IMG/VR virus record: IMGVR_UViG_3300049734_000591
Location: 1 to 30,323 of that record
DNA: 30,323 nt
Source of the DNA: a virus
Direction: 5' to 3' (one strand)
A program made the position numbers and the translations under genes. Of the stretch, positions 1 to 7,620 are shown in pieces. The notes beneath the pieces are model-generated. The model ran no database searches. It saw nothing but the letters and a program-made list of their open reading frames with translations, and was not told where the DNA came from. Each line of letters starts with the position of its first letter. Positions within the stretch are counted from its first letter, which is position 1.

Positions 1-1
1 T

Positions 2-334
2 GCCATCGATCTCGTGGCGCAGTTCGTGCTGGGTTTCGGCAGCGTGGCCTCCGACGACCGCTTCCGCCTCGACCCGCAGCGCCAGGCGAGCCTCGCCCAC
101 CTGTCCATTATCGAGCCGACCTTTACCGGCTTGTTTCTCGACAACGGCAGCCTGCGGCGGAATTATCCGAAGGCGTTTTTCGACGATCTTTTCGCCACCG
201 TCCTGCTGCCGCTGGCCAATGAGCGCGTCTGGGGATTGACCGATATCGAAGTGCAGATGAATGGCGTGACGGTCTTCAGGCAGGCGCCGCCGCCTGCGGA
301 GGACCAGCCACTCTATCCGCCATCAACGGAGTAA
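2..334 (+). CDS. Tail-associated protein, C-terminal part (cut by window edge)
   Basis: The reading frame is open to the left edge of the window, so only the last 110 or so residues are present; the GTG at 14 is probably internal. The visible protein has no signal peptide, membrane segment or motif that I recognise. It ends two bases before the ATG of the fibre-like gene at 337, so the two are co-transcribed. Position just upstream of a receptor-binding-like protein suggests a tail or baseplate-associated role. That is inference from context only. Confidence 0.6.
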   Translation, partial: AIDLVAQFVLGFGSVASDDRFRLDPQRQASLAHLSIIEPTFTGLFLDNGSLRRNYPKAFFDDLFATVLLPLANERVWGLTDIEVQMNGVTVFRQAPPPAEDQPLYPPSTE

Positions 335-336
335 GC

Positions 337-1758
337 ATGGCCCATATCACGATTACCGGAACCGTCCTCGATCCGAACGGCACCATCCCGACGTCCGGCA
401 CCGTCATCTTCACGCTCAACGACTGGATGCTCGATGCCGACTGCAACATCATCGTGCCGAAAGCGGAAACCGCCACGCTCGACGCCAGCGGCAATATCAA
501 CATCCTGCTGGAATCCACGCTCGACGCAACCCCGCCGACACGTTTTTATTTCGTCACCTTCGCCGGCATCATCGAGGGGGTTTCCGTCCAGGTCACGCTC
601 GGCAGTATTCAGATCGGAGCGACGCCGGCGACCCAGGATCTCTGCGACCTGCTGGCGGTGGGCATCATCAGCGGCGGCGGCAGCGGCAGCCTGGGCTTAC
701 CTATCGTTTTCGACAACAACGTGCCGCTGCAGTGGAAGAACGCCGCCGGGACGCCGATCGACGTCCTCAGGCTGAACGCCAGCGACCAGATTGAATTCGG
801 CGGCCCGGCGAAGTGGCGGATCGAGCCCGCCGGACACTGGCTGCCGGCCAGCGATAACGCCTACGACATCGGCGCGGCCTCCAGCCGGGCGCGCGCCGGC
901 TACTTCGGCGCCGGCATCGACCTCAGCGCCGGCGGCAACCTGAATTGGAATAACGATACGATCCTGGTACGGGACCAGGCCAACAATCTCGCGCTGCGGA
1001 ATGGCGCGACGCCGCAGTTTTTCACCGTTTACAACACGTACACGGATCCGGCCAACCGGGAAGCGGGGAACCTGGGATGGATTGGCAACGCCTTGAGTCT
1101 GTATACGGCGTCATACGGCACGGGAATCGTCCGACCATTGAATTTCGGTGTCGGCAATGCCTTGTTGTGGGCTCTGCATACGGACAGTCTGTATCCTTTG
1201 GCGACCGGCGTCTACGATATCGGCAGGGCGACCGCCGAAGTGCGGAATATCCATTTGTCCGGCAACCTGGCCTGGAACAACGACACGTTCCTGCTGCGCG
1301 ACGCCGCCGGCCAGCTGGCCCAGCGGAATGGGACCAATCCGCAGGACTTTCGCCTCTACAACACCTACACCGATGGCGCAAACTGGCGGCGATTTTCAAT
1401 CGCGGCATATTCCGACGGTAATGTTTACATCCAAACACAGGGCGCTGGAAGTGGTGGCGCAGGCGGAGACTTATATATCGCTCCCGGCGGCCCCTCAAAA
1501 TGGGTGTTCGATCCGAACACGTTCAGCCCGGAGCTGGACAATGCCTGCGATCTCGGCCGGCCCTCCAACCGGGTGCGCGCCGGCTACTTCATGGATTTGT
1601 ACCACCACTCCACCACACTGCTGCATGCAGGCGTTGCCCTGGGCAACGGGGCCGCCGCGGCGGCGGGAACCCTGACCAACGCCCCGGCCGCCGGAAACCC
1701 GACGAAATGGATCCCGATTGACGATAACGGCACCATCCGCTACATCCCGGCGTGGTGA
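337..1758 (+). CDS. Tail fibre / receptor-binding-like protein with internal repeats
   Basis: 473 residues, start ATG two bases after the previous stop. The N-terminal ~90 residues form a beta-rich domain, probably the attachment to the tail. A glycine/serine linker (about 111-119) follows. The rest contains an internal repeat: residues ~168-241 and ~285-348 share YDIG, then G-N-L-x-W-N-N-D-T, then RNG-x-x-P-Q, then YNTYTD. A third partial copy (~397-418) has DNACDLG and RAGYF. Such repeats are typical of trimeric tail fibres and spikes. No enzymatic motif and no intramolecular chaperone motif was seen. Role in host recognition is inferred from architecture and from position after a tail-type gene; the exact family is not recognised. 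Confidence 0.7.
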   Translation: MAHITITGTVLDPNGTIPTSGTVIFTLNDWMLDADCNIIVPKAETATLDASGNINILLESTLDATPPTRFYFVTFAGIIEGVSVQVTLGSIQIGATPATQDLCDLLAVGIISGGGSGSLGLPIVFDNNVPLQWKNAAGTPIDVLRLNASDQIEFGGPAKWRIEPAGHWLPASDNAYDIGAASSRARAGYFGAGIDLSAGGNLNWNNDTILVRDQANNLALRNGATPQFFTVYNTYTDPANREAGNLGWIGNALSLYTASYGTGIVRPLNFGVGNALLWALHTDSLYPLATGVYDIGRATAEVRNIHLSGNLAWNNDTFLLRDAAGQLAQRNGTNPQDFRLYNTYTDGANWRRFSIAAYSDGNVYIQTQGAGSGGAGGDLYIAPGGPSKWVFDPNTFSPELDNACDLGRPSNRVRAGYFMDLYHHSTTLLHAGVALGNGAAAAAGTLTNAPAAGNPTKWIPIDDNGTIRYIPAW

Positions 1759-1780
1759 ATGACACAACGGAGGACGTTAA

Positions 1781-2116
1781 ATGGCCCTATTGAACGAAGT
1801 CTACAACATGCGCTACGACGAGATGCTGCGCAAGCGCACCACCGCGGCCTGCACCATCAAGGCCAACGAGATTCTGGCCGAAAGTTCCGCCACGGCCAAC
1901 CATACGGCCCGGCTGGCCTGGGCCAACGCCACCTTCCGCGATCCGGTGGCGGAAAACGAAAAGCTGATGTGGCATTTCGTGCAGAACCCGACGCTGCAGA
2001 CCAAACAAAGTCCGGATTCCATTTCCGGCGGCACCATTTCCACCGACCAGGACATCCAGTTCGTGGTCAACCAGACGGTGGACGCCGTGATTCTCGATCC
2101 GGCGCCGGCGCCATAA
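1781..2116 (+). CDS. Hypothetical protein, tail module
   Basis: 111 residues, ATG start preceded by a strong GGAGG 7 to 8 bases upstream. The N-terminal half is predicted mostly helical and charged. The C-terminal half is polar and rich in Ser/Thr/Gln, ending in a short Pro-Ala tail. No cysteines, membrane segments or known motifs were seen. It sits between the fibre-like gene and another small gene in the same direction, 22 bases after the fibre stop. A structural or fibre-accessory role is a guess from position. Confidence 0.6.
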   Translation: MALLNEVYNMRYDEMLRKRTTAACTIKANEILAESSATANHTARLAWANATFRDPVAENEKLMWHFVQNPTLQTKQSPDSISGGTISTDQDIQFVVNQTVDAVILDPAPAP

Positions 2117-2131
2117 AACGAGGTAGATCAC

Positions 2132-2383
2132 ATGAATTATCCATTAACCCCGGAACGGCTGGGAACATTGCAGAAACTCATTGCTGCCATGCAGCAAGGC
2201 GAACAGATGGTCCAGCAAGGGCAGGCCATCGCCAGCCAGGCGCGGAAGGAAGCGGAAGCCTTCATCAAGGACTGCGCGACGCTGATGGACCTGGATTATC
2301 CGGACGGCGTGGAATTCAAAGGCGATGGCTTTGTGGCAAAAGCCACCATGCCGGTGATGGTGGCGGGGCGGAAGGAAGGTTAG
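2132..2383 (+). CDS. Hypothetical small protein with helical N-terminus
   Basis: 83 residues, ATG start with an upstream GAGGT. Residues ~8-50 form a Gln/Ala-rich amphipathic helix or coiled coil (QQGEQMVQQGQ region). The C-terminal part is a short beta-like segment ending in RKEG. It is the last + strand gene of the left module; its stop overlaps the stop of the convergent - strand gene by four bases (2380-2383), so no terminator lies between the two operons. Function unknown. Confidence 0.6.
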   Translation: MNYPLTPERLGTLQKLIAAMQQGEQMVQQGQAIASQARKEAEAFIKDCATLMDLDYPDGVEFKGDGFVAKATMPVMVAGRKEG

Positions 2384-2571
2384 TCGCGCTTCTCGAAGCC
2401 GGACAGATCCACTTCCGCGGCGTCGCTCATGCCGCCGTCGGGCAACGATGGATTGAACAAGAGCACCTGGCAGCCTTCCGTGTTCGTGCAGAAAGCCTGC
2501 AGGGGACTGATGATCAGCGTCGACAGCGTGCCGCAGAGGGGGCAGTGGTAGTTGGGGTCTCGATCGCTCAT
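2380..2571 (-). CDS. Small zinc-ribbon protein
   Basis: 63 residues. CPLC (residues ~10-13) and a second pair (C28 and C34) give a C-x2-C plus C-x5-C arrangement typical of small zinc ribbons. The C-terminal tail is acidic. The ATG at 2571 starts one base after an almost perfect palindrome and has no Shine-Dalgarno, so translation may be leaderless or coupled. It is the last gene of the long - strand operon, but its own upstream palindrome suggests separate control. Function unknown. Confidence 0.5.
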   Translation of the reverse strand: MSDRDPNYHCPLCGTLSTLIISPLQAFCTNTEGCQVLLFNPSLPDGGMSDAAEVDLSGFEKRD

Positions 2572-2572
2572 T

Positions 2573-2601
2573 GGTAATAATATTACCTACCGGCGGTAAT
2601 A
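2573..2601. promoter_or_regulatory. Palindromic operator-like cluster (GGTAATA half-sites)
   Basis: GGTAATA-A-TATTACC (2573-2587) is a perfect 7-bp inverted repeat around one base. Seven bases further on a third half-site GGTAATA occurs (2595-2601). It forms a second inverted pair with the preceding ATTACC. The block sits immediately upstream of the - strand ATG at 2571 in an AT-rich island. This looks like a repressor or activator binding site. The core resembles GTAATAATTATTG in the repressor intergenic region at 13168-13180. Confidence 0.5.
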
Positions 2602-2633
2602 AAATTAGGCTCTTGGGAACAGGTGCGCCACGC

Positions 2634-2876
2634 TCACTCCTCGAGCCCTTCCTCTTTCTGTAGCATCATCGGCGTGACCGGCTCCATTTCGAGAGCGCCG
2701 TCCGCGCCATCGACGACGAGCGCCATATTGTTGTCCACGGGAGTGCCTTCCCAGTCCTCGGGCGCGTCGCTGTCGCCGAGCCGGATGCCCCAGAGGTATC
2801 CCATCTGGTCCGCGTAGACTTGATAGACGCTGGTCGATAGATCGGCGCGGCGCTTCAGCGTTCTCTGCTCGGGCAT
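2634..2876 (-). CDS. Hypothetical acidic protein
   Basis: 80 residues, ATG start 2 bases after the stop of the upstream gene (2879). The protein has a short basic N-terminus and an acidic C-terminus ending in a Glu-rich tail. A central W-G-I-R-L-G-D stretch is the only distinctive segment. The N-terminal MPEQRTL resembles MPEERTL at the start of the upstream gene, so the two share a start context or are distantly related. No known domain. Confidence 0.5.
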   Translation of the reverse strand: MPEQRTLKRRADLSTSVYQVYADQMGYLWGIRLGDSDAPEDWEGTPVDNNMALVVDGADGALEMEPVTPMMLQKEEGLEE

Positions 2877-2878
2877 GC

Positions 2879-3310
2879 CTATTCCTCCCGCCCTTCCTTC
2901 TTCTGCATCGCATCGAACTCCCGCCGCAACTCATCGCGATAGGCGCGGAACTCGGGAATGATCTGGGCGGCCCGTGTTTCGTCGACGCCGATCTTTTCCC
3001 CGAGGAAGTGGAACAGGAAGGCATCGGCATAAGCGCCGGCGGCGACTTCGAGGATATCGCGGGCGATCTTCACCGCAGCGTCGGCGTCCATCTGCGTGTG
3101 CAGCTCGCCCAGCTGGATATCGATCCGCGGCTTGCGGGTGCGGTGGCTGATCAACGAGGTGATCATGATCACGTTCTTGCCGGGCAGCTTCTCACGCGCC
3201 GCCGCTTCCAGGCGCAGCAGACGGATCTGTTCCTTCAAGGCTTCGCGGTCGCAGGAACCGGTATGCTGCAGGCCGCGGCACCAGGGGCAGAGGGTTCGCT
3301 CTTCAGGCAT
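2879..3310 (-). CDS. Hypothetical protein with N-terminal zinc knuckle
   Basis: 143 residues. CPWC near residues 8-11 with a further Cys at ~20 (H-T-G-S-C) forms a small zinc-knuckle-like N-terminus. The remainder is alpha/beta: a beta-strand with VIMITSLIS, then IDIQLGEL, then helices, ending in a charged helix and Glu-rich tail. Start ATG overlaps the end of the gene at 3303-3467 by eight bases. Function not recognised; the early operon position suggests a host-takeover or accessory role (inference). Confidence 0.55.
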   Translation of the reverse strand: MPEERTLCPWCRGLQHTGSCDREALKEQIRLLRLEAAAREKLPGKNVIMITSLISHRTRKPRIDIQLGELHTQMDADAAVKIARDILEVAAGAYADAFLFHFLGEKIGVDETRAAQIIPEFRAYRDELRREFDAMQKKEGREE

Positions 3311-3467
3311 TGGCGCGCGCCTCCTTCACGGTCCAGTAGTCGCCTTTCAGCACCAGAACCGTCCCACAGCGATCACACTCGTACTCGTCACCCTCGACGG
3401 CCAATTCAAAGAAGGTGGCCAGACCTTTCAAAGCCAAACTCTCGATGCAGCAACGTGGCAACATCAT
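3303..3467 (-). CDS. 54-residue cysteine-rich protein
   Basis: A short gene reading ATG ATG at 3467-3462 and ending in TGA at 3303-3305. It carries a Cys pair (R-C-C) near residues 6-7 and CDRC near residue 33, compatible with a split zinc site. Its start overlaps the stop of the upstream gene (3464) by four bases (ATGA) and its end overlaps the next start by eight. This tight coupling and the Cys pattern support it as a real gene. Function unknown. Confidence 0.5.
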   Translation of the reverse strand: MMLPRCCIESLALKGLATFFELAVEGDEYECDRCGTVLVLKGDYWTVKEARANA

Positions 3468-4012
3468 GGTTTCACCTTTCGCCGGCGTCCGCGGTTCCGC
3501 TGGTTGATGAACTGCGCCTCGTCCTCGAGCGGATCGACGCGCGCGGACTCGTCGCTGTCGCCCGATAATTCCTCGACGATCGCCTCCGCCTTCGCGCTGT
3601 CACGGATGCGCACGAGCACCTCGCCCTCCTGTTTGTTCACTTCACATTTCTCGCAGTAATAAAATTTCCGGTCCTGGGTGACGAATGCCGGGTTCGGCGC
3701 CTCGCAGAGCCGGCAGCATACCGCAGCGGCATCCTCGTCTGCAACTTCCGGCGCGTCGTCGTCTTCCGTCGCCTTGCGCACCCGCACCTTCACCGTCTCT
3801 TCCTCCGACACCCGTTCAATTTCCACGCCGTCGCAGGAATAAATCCGCTTCTTGTGCCGGCGCATCAGCGCCAGCAGCGTCTGCTTCAATTCGGACTCGC
3901 GCGCGGTCAGCTTCTGTCGGCGGTCGCGCGTGGCGGCGTATTCGATGGCGGCCTGCTGCAATTCTTCGATGGCCGGGTCTTCCATTCCGGGCAGGCGCTG
4001 GGGTTGGGACAT
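3464..4012 (-). CDS. Coiled-coil plus zinc-ribbon protein
   Basis: 182 residues. Residues ~14-55 form a helical, heptad-like segment. A central part (~56-80) contains a beta-rich domain (YSCDGVEIERV). An acidic linker leads to a zinc ribbon CRLC...CEKC at ~99-129. The C-terminus is basic (RNRGRRRKVKP). The arrangement of coiled coil, short DNA-binding-like domain, zinc ribbon and basic tail would fit a nucleic-acid-binding accessory protein, but no family is recognised. Confidence 0.6.
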   Translation of the reverse strand: MSQPQRLPGMEDPAIEELQQAAIEYAATRDRRQKLTARESELKQTLLALMRRHKKRIYSCDGVEIERVSEEETVKVRVRKATEDDDAPEVADEDAAAVCCRLCEAPNPAFVTQDRKFYYCEKCEVNKQEGEVLVRIRDSAKAEAIVEELSGDSDESARVDPLEDEAQFINQRNRGRRRKVKP

Positions 4013-4021
4013 GGGGGCTCC

Positions 4022-4228
4022 TTATGTTTTTGAAAGCTTCTTCTTGAACTGTTCCCGCTCCGGACACGTTCCCCAGTGCGGTTCGAGCGTGCCGGGATCG
4101 AGCGGCATAAACTTCGTCGCCGGCGTCGTCCACCACTGGATCGCCGCCTGACAGCCGCGGCACTTCCCGCTGTTCTTGTAGCGATAACCCTGCGCGATCA
4201 GTTCGTCCTCAGTCTTCGGAAACGGCAT
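4022..4228 (-). CDS. Small CxxC protein
   Basis: 68 residues beginning MPFPKTEDEL. CRGC at ~23-26 with a downstream H-W-G-T-C (His ~51, Cys ~54) gives a four-ligand zinc-knuckle pattern. A W-W-T-T-P-A-T-K-F-M-P-L-D segment between them resembles small phage zinc proteins seen across many phages. A longer in-frame extension to 4348 exists but looks like read-through of the neighbour, and the ATG at 4228 overlaps the previous gene by only 20 bases. Function unknown. Confidence 0.55.
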   Translation of the reverse strand: MPFPKTEDELIAQGYRYKNSGKCRGCQAAIQWWTTPATKFMPLDPGTLEPHWGTCPEREQFKKKLSKT

Positions 4229-4619
4229 ACCGCGGCCTTCTGTCCATGCGCTCGAGAACCACGTCGATGGCGATGCGCCGTTGAAGCGCGCGACAGTCGG
4301 CGAGAAAGTTGAAGATCGCATCCCGCAACAGCAGGGCCTTGTCATCATCCACCCGCGCGAACACGCTGTAGAGATTGACCTGCGGTCCCGTCGTGTAGAG
4401 CGACAGCGCGAAATCGATCAAAGCTTTCTCGCCGCTCGACATGACGCCGTAACCATCGAGCATGGCCTCGATGTGAATCTCGCGCCGGTCGAGATCGACG
4501 TGGTTCCACACCTCGCCGCGATCGGCCAGCAGCCGGCTCGAGAAGATCGTCAGGGCGCCGCGCCAGCCCGCATCCTTGAGGAGCTCGCGCCGCCGGCCCA
4601 GTCGTTCGTCGTCCGTCAT
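4209..4619 (-). CDS. Hypothetical protein
   Basis: 136 residues, ATG at 4619, overlapping by four bases the stop of the upstream gene (4616). A basic N-terminal helix is followed by an alternating helix/strand fold containing W-N-H-V-D-L-D-R-R-E-I-H-I and a long C-terminal helical half. No metal site or catalytic motif is evident. The open frame continues upstream to 4874, but that part is low complexity and shadows other genes, so the ATG at 4619 is preferred. Confidence 0.55.
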   Translation of the reverse strand: MTDDERLGRRRELLKDAGWRGALTIFSSRLLADRGEVWNHVDLDRREIHIEAMLDGYGVMSSGEKALIDFALSLYTTGPQVNLYSVFARVDDDKALLLRDAIFNFLADCRALQRRIAIDVVLERMDRRPRYAVSED

Positions 4620-4834
4620 GATCCCTCCTTCGTCAGTGATATCACTTTGTCCCAGGGCACGCGCCGGTACCCCAGCCGCTCGGCCAGGGCCTCGGCTTCG
4701 GCCGCCGCGAAGAGTTCGTCTTCGGCGGCGCAGGCCTCGTGATAGTTCGTCTTCGTGTCGCGGTCGTAGTGGTCGACGCCGGCCTTGGTCGGCTTTTTGC
4801 AGTAGGAACACACGCCAGGATAGAGCGAGATCAC
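4616..4834 (-). CDS. Small zinc-knuckle protein (GTG start)
   Basis: 72 residues. C-S-Y-C near residues 9-12 and H-E-A-C near ~32-35 give a C-x2-C / H-x2-C type zinc site. The second half is an alanine/glutamate-rich helix. GTG start, coupled by a four-base overlap (GTGA) to the upstream stop at 4831. Zinc-ribbon starts of this kind are frequent in the neighbouring genes; function unknown. Confidence 0.55.
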   Translation of the reverse strand: MISLYPGVCSYCKKPTKAGVDHYDRDTKTNYHEACAAEDELFAAAEAEALAERLGYRRVPWDKVISLTKEGS

Positions 4835-5184
4835 GCGAAATCCTTATCCCGGCAGATCGCCACGTCGCCAGCAATCTGGTGCGTCGTCCCGGGCCGGCAG
4901 ACGGTGTGATAGATCTTCGTAGCTTCGGCGTTGATGGGCTTCCGCGGCCAGAGGGGTTTCATCGCGAAGTGTCCTGGCCCAAGTTGCACCATTTCGCATT
5001 CCCAGCCATTGTCGTCGACCGCCATGATCTTTCCGTTTCGGAGATTCACCGCGTCGATCGACTCGCAGCCGATCTGTTCATAGACCCAGTTGAGCAGGCG
5101 CGGCCCCTTCAACGGCACCTCGTGCGTCTCGCGCTCGCCGGTGGTGCGGATGATCTCGATCGTGCTCACTCGTTTGGCAGCCAT
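4831..5184 (-). CDS. DUF3846-like small protein
   Basis: 117 residues. The segment from LLNWVYEQIGC through AVDDNGW, then the C-terminal CRPGTTHQIAGDVAIC, follows the layout of DUF3846 proteins of phages and plasmids: a 'VGG...I..V.L..G..L.VDEEG' core, then an 'I.G.A.V' end. The match is by eye and partial. It starts with ATG, overlapping the upstream gene by 19 bases. Role is unknown even in the family. Confidence 0.45.
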   Translation of the reverse strand: MAAKRVSTIEIIRTTGERETHEVPLKGPRLLNWVYEQIGCESIDAVNLRNGKIMAVDDNGWECEMVQLGPGHFAMKPLWPRKPINAEATKIYHTVCRPGTTHQIAGDVAICRDKDFA

Positions 5185-5822
5185 CGCTCAAACCTCTGAA
5201 TGGCGCGTTCGAGCGCCGCCATCGCGCCAGGTTGGGAGCGTGCGGCGACTTCGAGACTCGGCAGGCCGCTCGCGATGGATTCCTCGACCTCGGCGCGTGT
5301 GGCCGTCCGCCCTTCACGGTACCACTCGACACGCTCCGGTTCGCCCATCGTGATCAGGCGGCCGCCGTTGCCGGGATCGAAGACCTCGTAGCCCTTCGTG
5401 ATCCAGAGCAGCGTCACGCCGGGATTGCGCGCAAGCGGGAGACCGCGGCCCTGCTCGCGCAGGGCTTCGTTGTTGATCGCCTCATCTTCCCGCCGGACCA
5501 TCTGCGGGTTATTGAGGAACGGGCAATTCAAGGCGCTCCAGCGGGCGCACTCGTAATGGCAGGGCGGCTCGGCCGAGGTGCGGTTGATGCCGCACATCGG
5601 TCCGGCAACGAAGCACAGATGCACGCCAAGCGGATCGCCGCAGACATAGCAGCGTTTTTCCTTGATGGCGCGGACAAACTTGGTGCTATCGGCTGCGCGA
5701 AACTCCGGCTTGCCATCGATCCAGGCAACGAACCACGGCACGGGATAGCCGCGCTCGTCGAGCGGCAGCTTCTTCAACCGAGCGGGAAGGGTTTCGAGTT
5801 CAGGTCGCAAAGTGATGTTCAT
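5166..5822 (-). CDS. Conserved phage-type cysteine-rich protein
   Basis: 218 residues, ATG start with a GGGAG upstream. The central part has CYVCG (~58-62), then GPMC, then a PPCHYECARWSALNCPF segment. That gives about seven cysteines and a histidine, which I take to be one or two zinc sites. I recognise this pattern from uncharacterised proteins in other GC-rich phages and actinobacterial genomes. The N-terminus is a prolyl/leucyl-rich segment, and the C-terminus (~165-218) is helical. No enzymatic residues can be assigned. It overlaps the downstream gene by 19 bases. Confidence 0.6.
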   Translation of the reverse strand: MNITLRPELETLPARLKKLPLDERGYPVPWFVAWIDGKPEFRAADSTKFVRAIKEKRCYVCGDPLGVHLCFVAGPMCGINRTSAEPPCHYECARWSALNCPFLNNPQMVRREDEAINNEALREQGRGLPLARNPGVTLLWITKGYEVFDPGNGGRLITMGEPERVEWYREGRTATRAEVEESIASGLPSLEVAARSQPGAMAALERAIQRFERWLPNE

Positions 5823-5862
5823 AAACTTTCTCCCGGTAGCAGAACTATGGCTGAACTAAGGC

Positions 5863-6063
5863 TTAAATATGCCGCCGTCGCCATTCGCGGCATTCGCTGA
5901 GTTGTCGCAACTGCTCCTGATCGCTGACATTCTCCACTTGCGGCAAATGGCAGGCGCAGCCGCAGCGCGGACTGCGGTCGAGCCAGAGATAGATTTCACC
6001 ATTGCGGACTGCCCAACATGCCCTTGCGTCCAGGGCTTCACATTCGCAACGCATTTCATTCAC
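5863..6063 (-). CDS. Small cysteine-rich protein (GTG start)
   Basis: 66 residues from GTG at 6063, coupled to the upstream TGA at 6060-6062 (GTGA overlap), with AAGGA upstream on the - strand. An ATG at 6054 is an alternative, giving 63 residues. Six cysteines occur: CEC near the start, one in R-A-C-W, and CGCAC(H) near residues 37-41. The density suggests a compact metal-binding fold. The C-terminal third is charged and helical. Function unknown; one of a run of similar tiny proteins. Confidence 0.5.
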   Translation of the reverse strand: MNEMRCECEALDARACWAVRNGEIYLWLDRSPRCGCACHLPQVENVSDQEQLRQLSECREWRRRHI

Positions 6064-6302
6064 AGGATCATCCTTGCCGGATACACCGCCACGTCCGGCG
6101 TCGGCGCCCGCTGCTCCGCGAGCTCCTGCTGGAATTCGGCCTGGCGCGGATCGTCGATCGGAATCGTCGGCGCCAGGCGCGTGATGAAGCAATGCACCGG
6201 AATGCCGGTATCGGTCATCCCTTCCCAGATTCGCGCCGGGACGGTGGCTGCGCCGATGCGCAGCTCGATAATCCTGGTGGTCGATTCGATGGTGATCTTC
6301 AT
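6060..6302 (-). CDS. Conserved phage hypothetical protein
   Basis: 80 residues, ATG start. The order I-T-I-E-S-T-T-R-I, then V-P-A-R-I-W-E-G, then G-I-P-V-H-C-F-I-T-R, then a Gln/Glu-rich helix is a layout I recognise from short phage and prophage proteins of unknown function. A beta-rich N-terminal half and helical C-terminal half are likely. It stands between the small Cys-rich gene and the DUF6745-like gene in the same operon. Confidence 0.55.
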   Translation of the reverse strand: MKITIESTTRIIELRIGAATVPARIWEGMTDTGIPVHCFITRLAPTIPIDDPRQAEFQQELAEQRAPTPDVAVYPARMIL

Positions 6303-6304
6303 GG

Positions 6305-7618
6305 TTATGTCTCGATCGCCGGTCGATATGCGTGCTCCGGCACGTTGAACGTCCAGGCCACGGCTTCCCGCGCCCGCGTCATGGTCGGCGGAACCCGGAT
6401 CATGTAGCGCTTTGAACTTCCATCCGCTTCCGGCGTGGCATTCAAGACATGCACCGCGACAACCGGCTCATCGTCCGGAATCTCCTTCCGGTATAGCGCG
6501 CCGCACTCGTCGGAGTGGATCAATTGCGCTCCAGACTCCAGCAGGTACCGCTCGTAGCCCATTCTTTCAATCATCACGCGGCGCACTTCCGCATTCTCTT
6601 CTTTCTCGATGCGTGCGACAGTGACGCTCTCCGGTTCCTCGATCACGTCCGCTGGCACGCGAACGCCGTGGACGGCGTAGATACTCCAGCCGTCCGGATA
6701 GGCGACGGCGGGACCTGTCAGCGAGTGCAGACGCCCCTGCTCATCGCGACTCAGAACGTTGTGCCGCTCCGCAACCCAGCAGATGTTCGCATGCGGCAGA
6801 AACCATCCAGCGGATTGAGCAAGTTCCGTCAGGCCGCGCAGTTTGTCTGTCTCTTCTTGCAATCCACAGACATCGCGGAAGTACGCGTAGAACCCTATCC
6901 AACTCGCATCGTGCTGTCCGTAACCGCTGTCCCCGACGTTGTCCCCGACGCTGTCCCCGACGCTGTCCCTGACGCTGTCCCTGACGCTGGCCCCGACACT
7001 GTCCCCGACGCTAGTCCAGACGCTGTTCCTGACGCTAGCCCAGACGCTGGCCCTGACGTTGTCCCAGACGTTGTCCCAGACGTTGGCCCAGACGCTGTCC
7101 CCGACGCTGGCCCAGACGCTGTCCCCGACGCTGTCCCTGACGCTGTCCCTGACGCTAGCCCAGACGCTGTCCCCGACGCTGTCCCCGACGCCGGCCCAGA
7201 CGCTGGCCCTGACGCTAGCCCAGACGCCGGCCCAGACGTTGTCCCTGACGCTAGCCCAGACGCCGGCCCAGACGCTGTCCCCGACGCCGGCCCAGACGCT
7301 GTCCCCGACGCCGGCCCAGACGCTGTCCCTGACGCTAGCCCAGACGCTGTCCCTGACGCTAGCCCTGACGCTGCGGCCAATATCATTCTTATTATTCAGC
7401 AGAATGGCGCGGGTCAGTCCCTGCGAAAGTGGCGAGCCGCACCATACGATTTTAGGATGCGACAGTCCTGCGGCCTCGTACGTCAGCCGTATCGCTCGTT
7501 CGGCGCGAGGTCTGTCCGCTGGTTCCGTGGACAGACCTATTTTGATCCAGTTGTCGCGGTAAACGGCTTGCTGCGCAATCTGCTCCGGCGTGAGCGCTTG
7601 AATCGTCTTCTTCTTCAT
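6305..7618 (-). CDS. DUF6745-like protein with 37 tandem tetrapeptides
   Basis: 437 residues from ATG 7618. GAGGGA lies ~7 bases upstream; a TTG at 7624 is possible but badly spaced. Residues 83-230 are 37 tandem tetrapeptides of pattern [S/N/G]-V-[R/W/G]-[D/A/N/T]. The flanking N-terminal 80 residues and the C-terminal ~200 residues match the uncharacterised DUF6745 layout. The C-terminal part has R-L-H-S-L-T-G-P-A-V-A-Y-P-D-G-W, then Y-A-V-H-G-V-R-V-P, then E-E-N-A-E-V-R-R-V-M-I-E-R-M-G. I recall the same kind of repeats in other members. The regular repeat suggests an elongated beta solenoid or fibre segment, but the function is unknown. The neighbour at 7621-7923 is its usual partner in my recollection. 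Confidence 0.65.
   Translation of the reverse strand: MKKKTIQALTPEQIAQQAVYRDNWIKIGLSTEPADRPRAERAIRLTYEAAGLSHPKIVWCGSPLSQGLTRAILLNNKNDIGRSVRASVRDSVWASVRDSVWAGVGDSVWAGVGDSVWAGVWASVRDNVWAGVWASVRASVWAGVGDSVGDSVWASVRDSVRDSVGDSVWASVGDSVWANVWDNVWDNVRASVWASVRNSVWTSVGDSVGASVRDSVRDSVGDSVGDNVGDSGYGQHDASWIGFYAYFRDVCGLQEETDKLRGLTELAQSAGWFLPHANICWVAERHNVLSRDEQGRLHSLTGPAVAYPDGWSIYAVHGVRVPADVIEEPESVTVARIEKEENAEVRRVMIERMGYERYLLESGAQLIHSDECGALYRKEIPDDEPVVAVHVLNATPEADGSSKRYMIRVPPTMTRAREAVAWTFNVPEHAYRPAIET
6929..7372. repeat. 12-bp tandem repeat array, 37 units
   Basis: On the + strand the unit is roughly GACGCTGTCCCT with variants (GACGCTAGCCCA, GACGCCGGCCCA, GACGTTGTCCCA). On the - strand this encodes the tetrapeptides S-V-x-[D/A]. 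Because the unit is a multiple of three, extra frames on both strands stay open through it. Units differ by point changes, so the array is old or under amino-acid-level constraint, yet it is an obvious substrate for slippage and unequal recombination. Confidence 0.9.
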
Positions 7619-7620
7619 GC

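Noticed and set aside
4209-4874. Longer form of the 4209-4619 gene
   Set aside because: The extra N-terminal part is Arg-rich and overlaps two clear genes; the ATG at 4619 has the four-base coupling seen elsewhere.
6929-7372. Could be a CRISPR array
   Set aside because: The repeats are 12 bp, back to back, with no spacers and no cas operon; they are coding.
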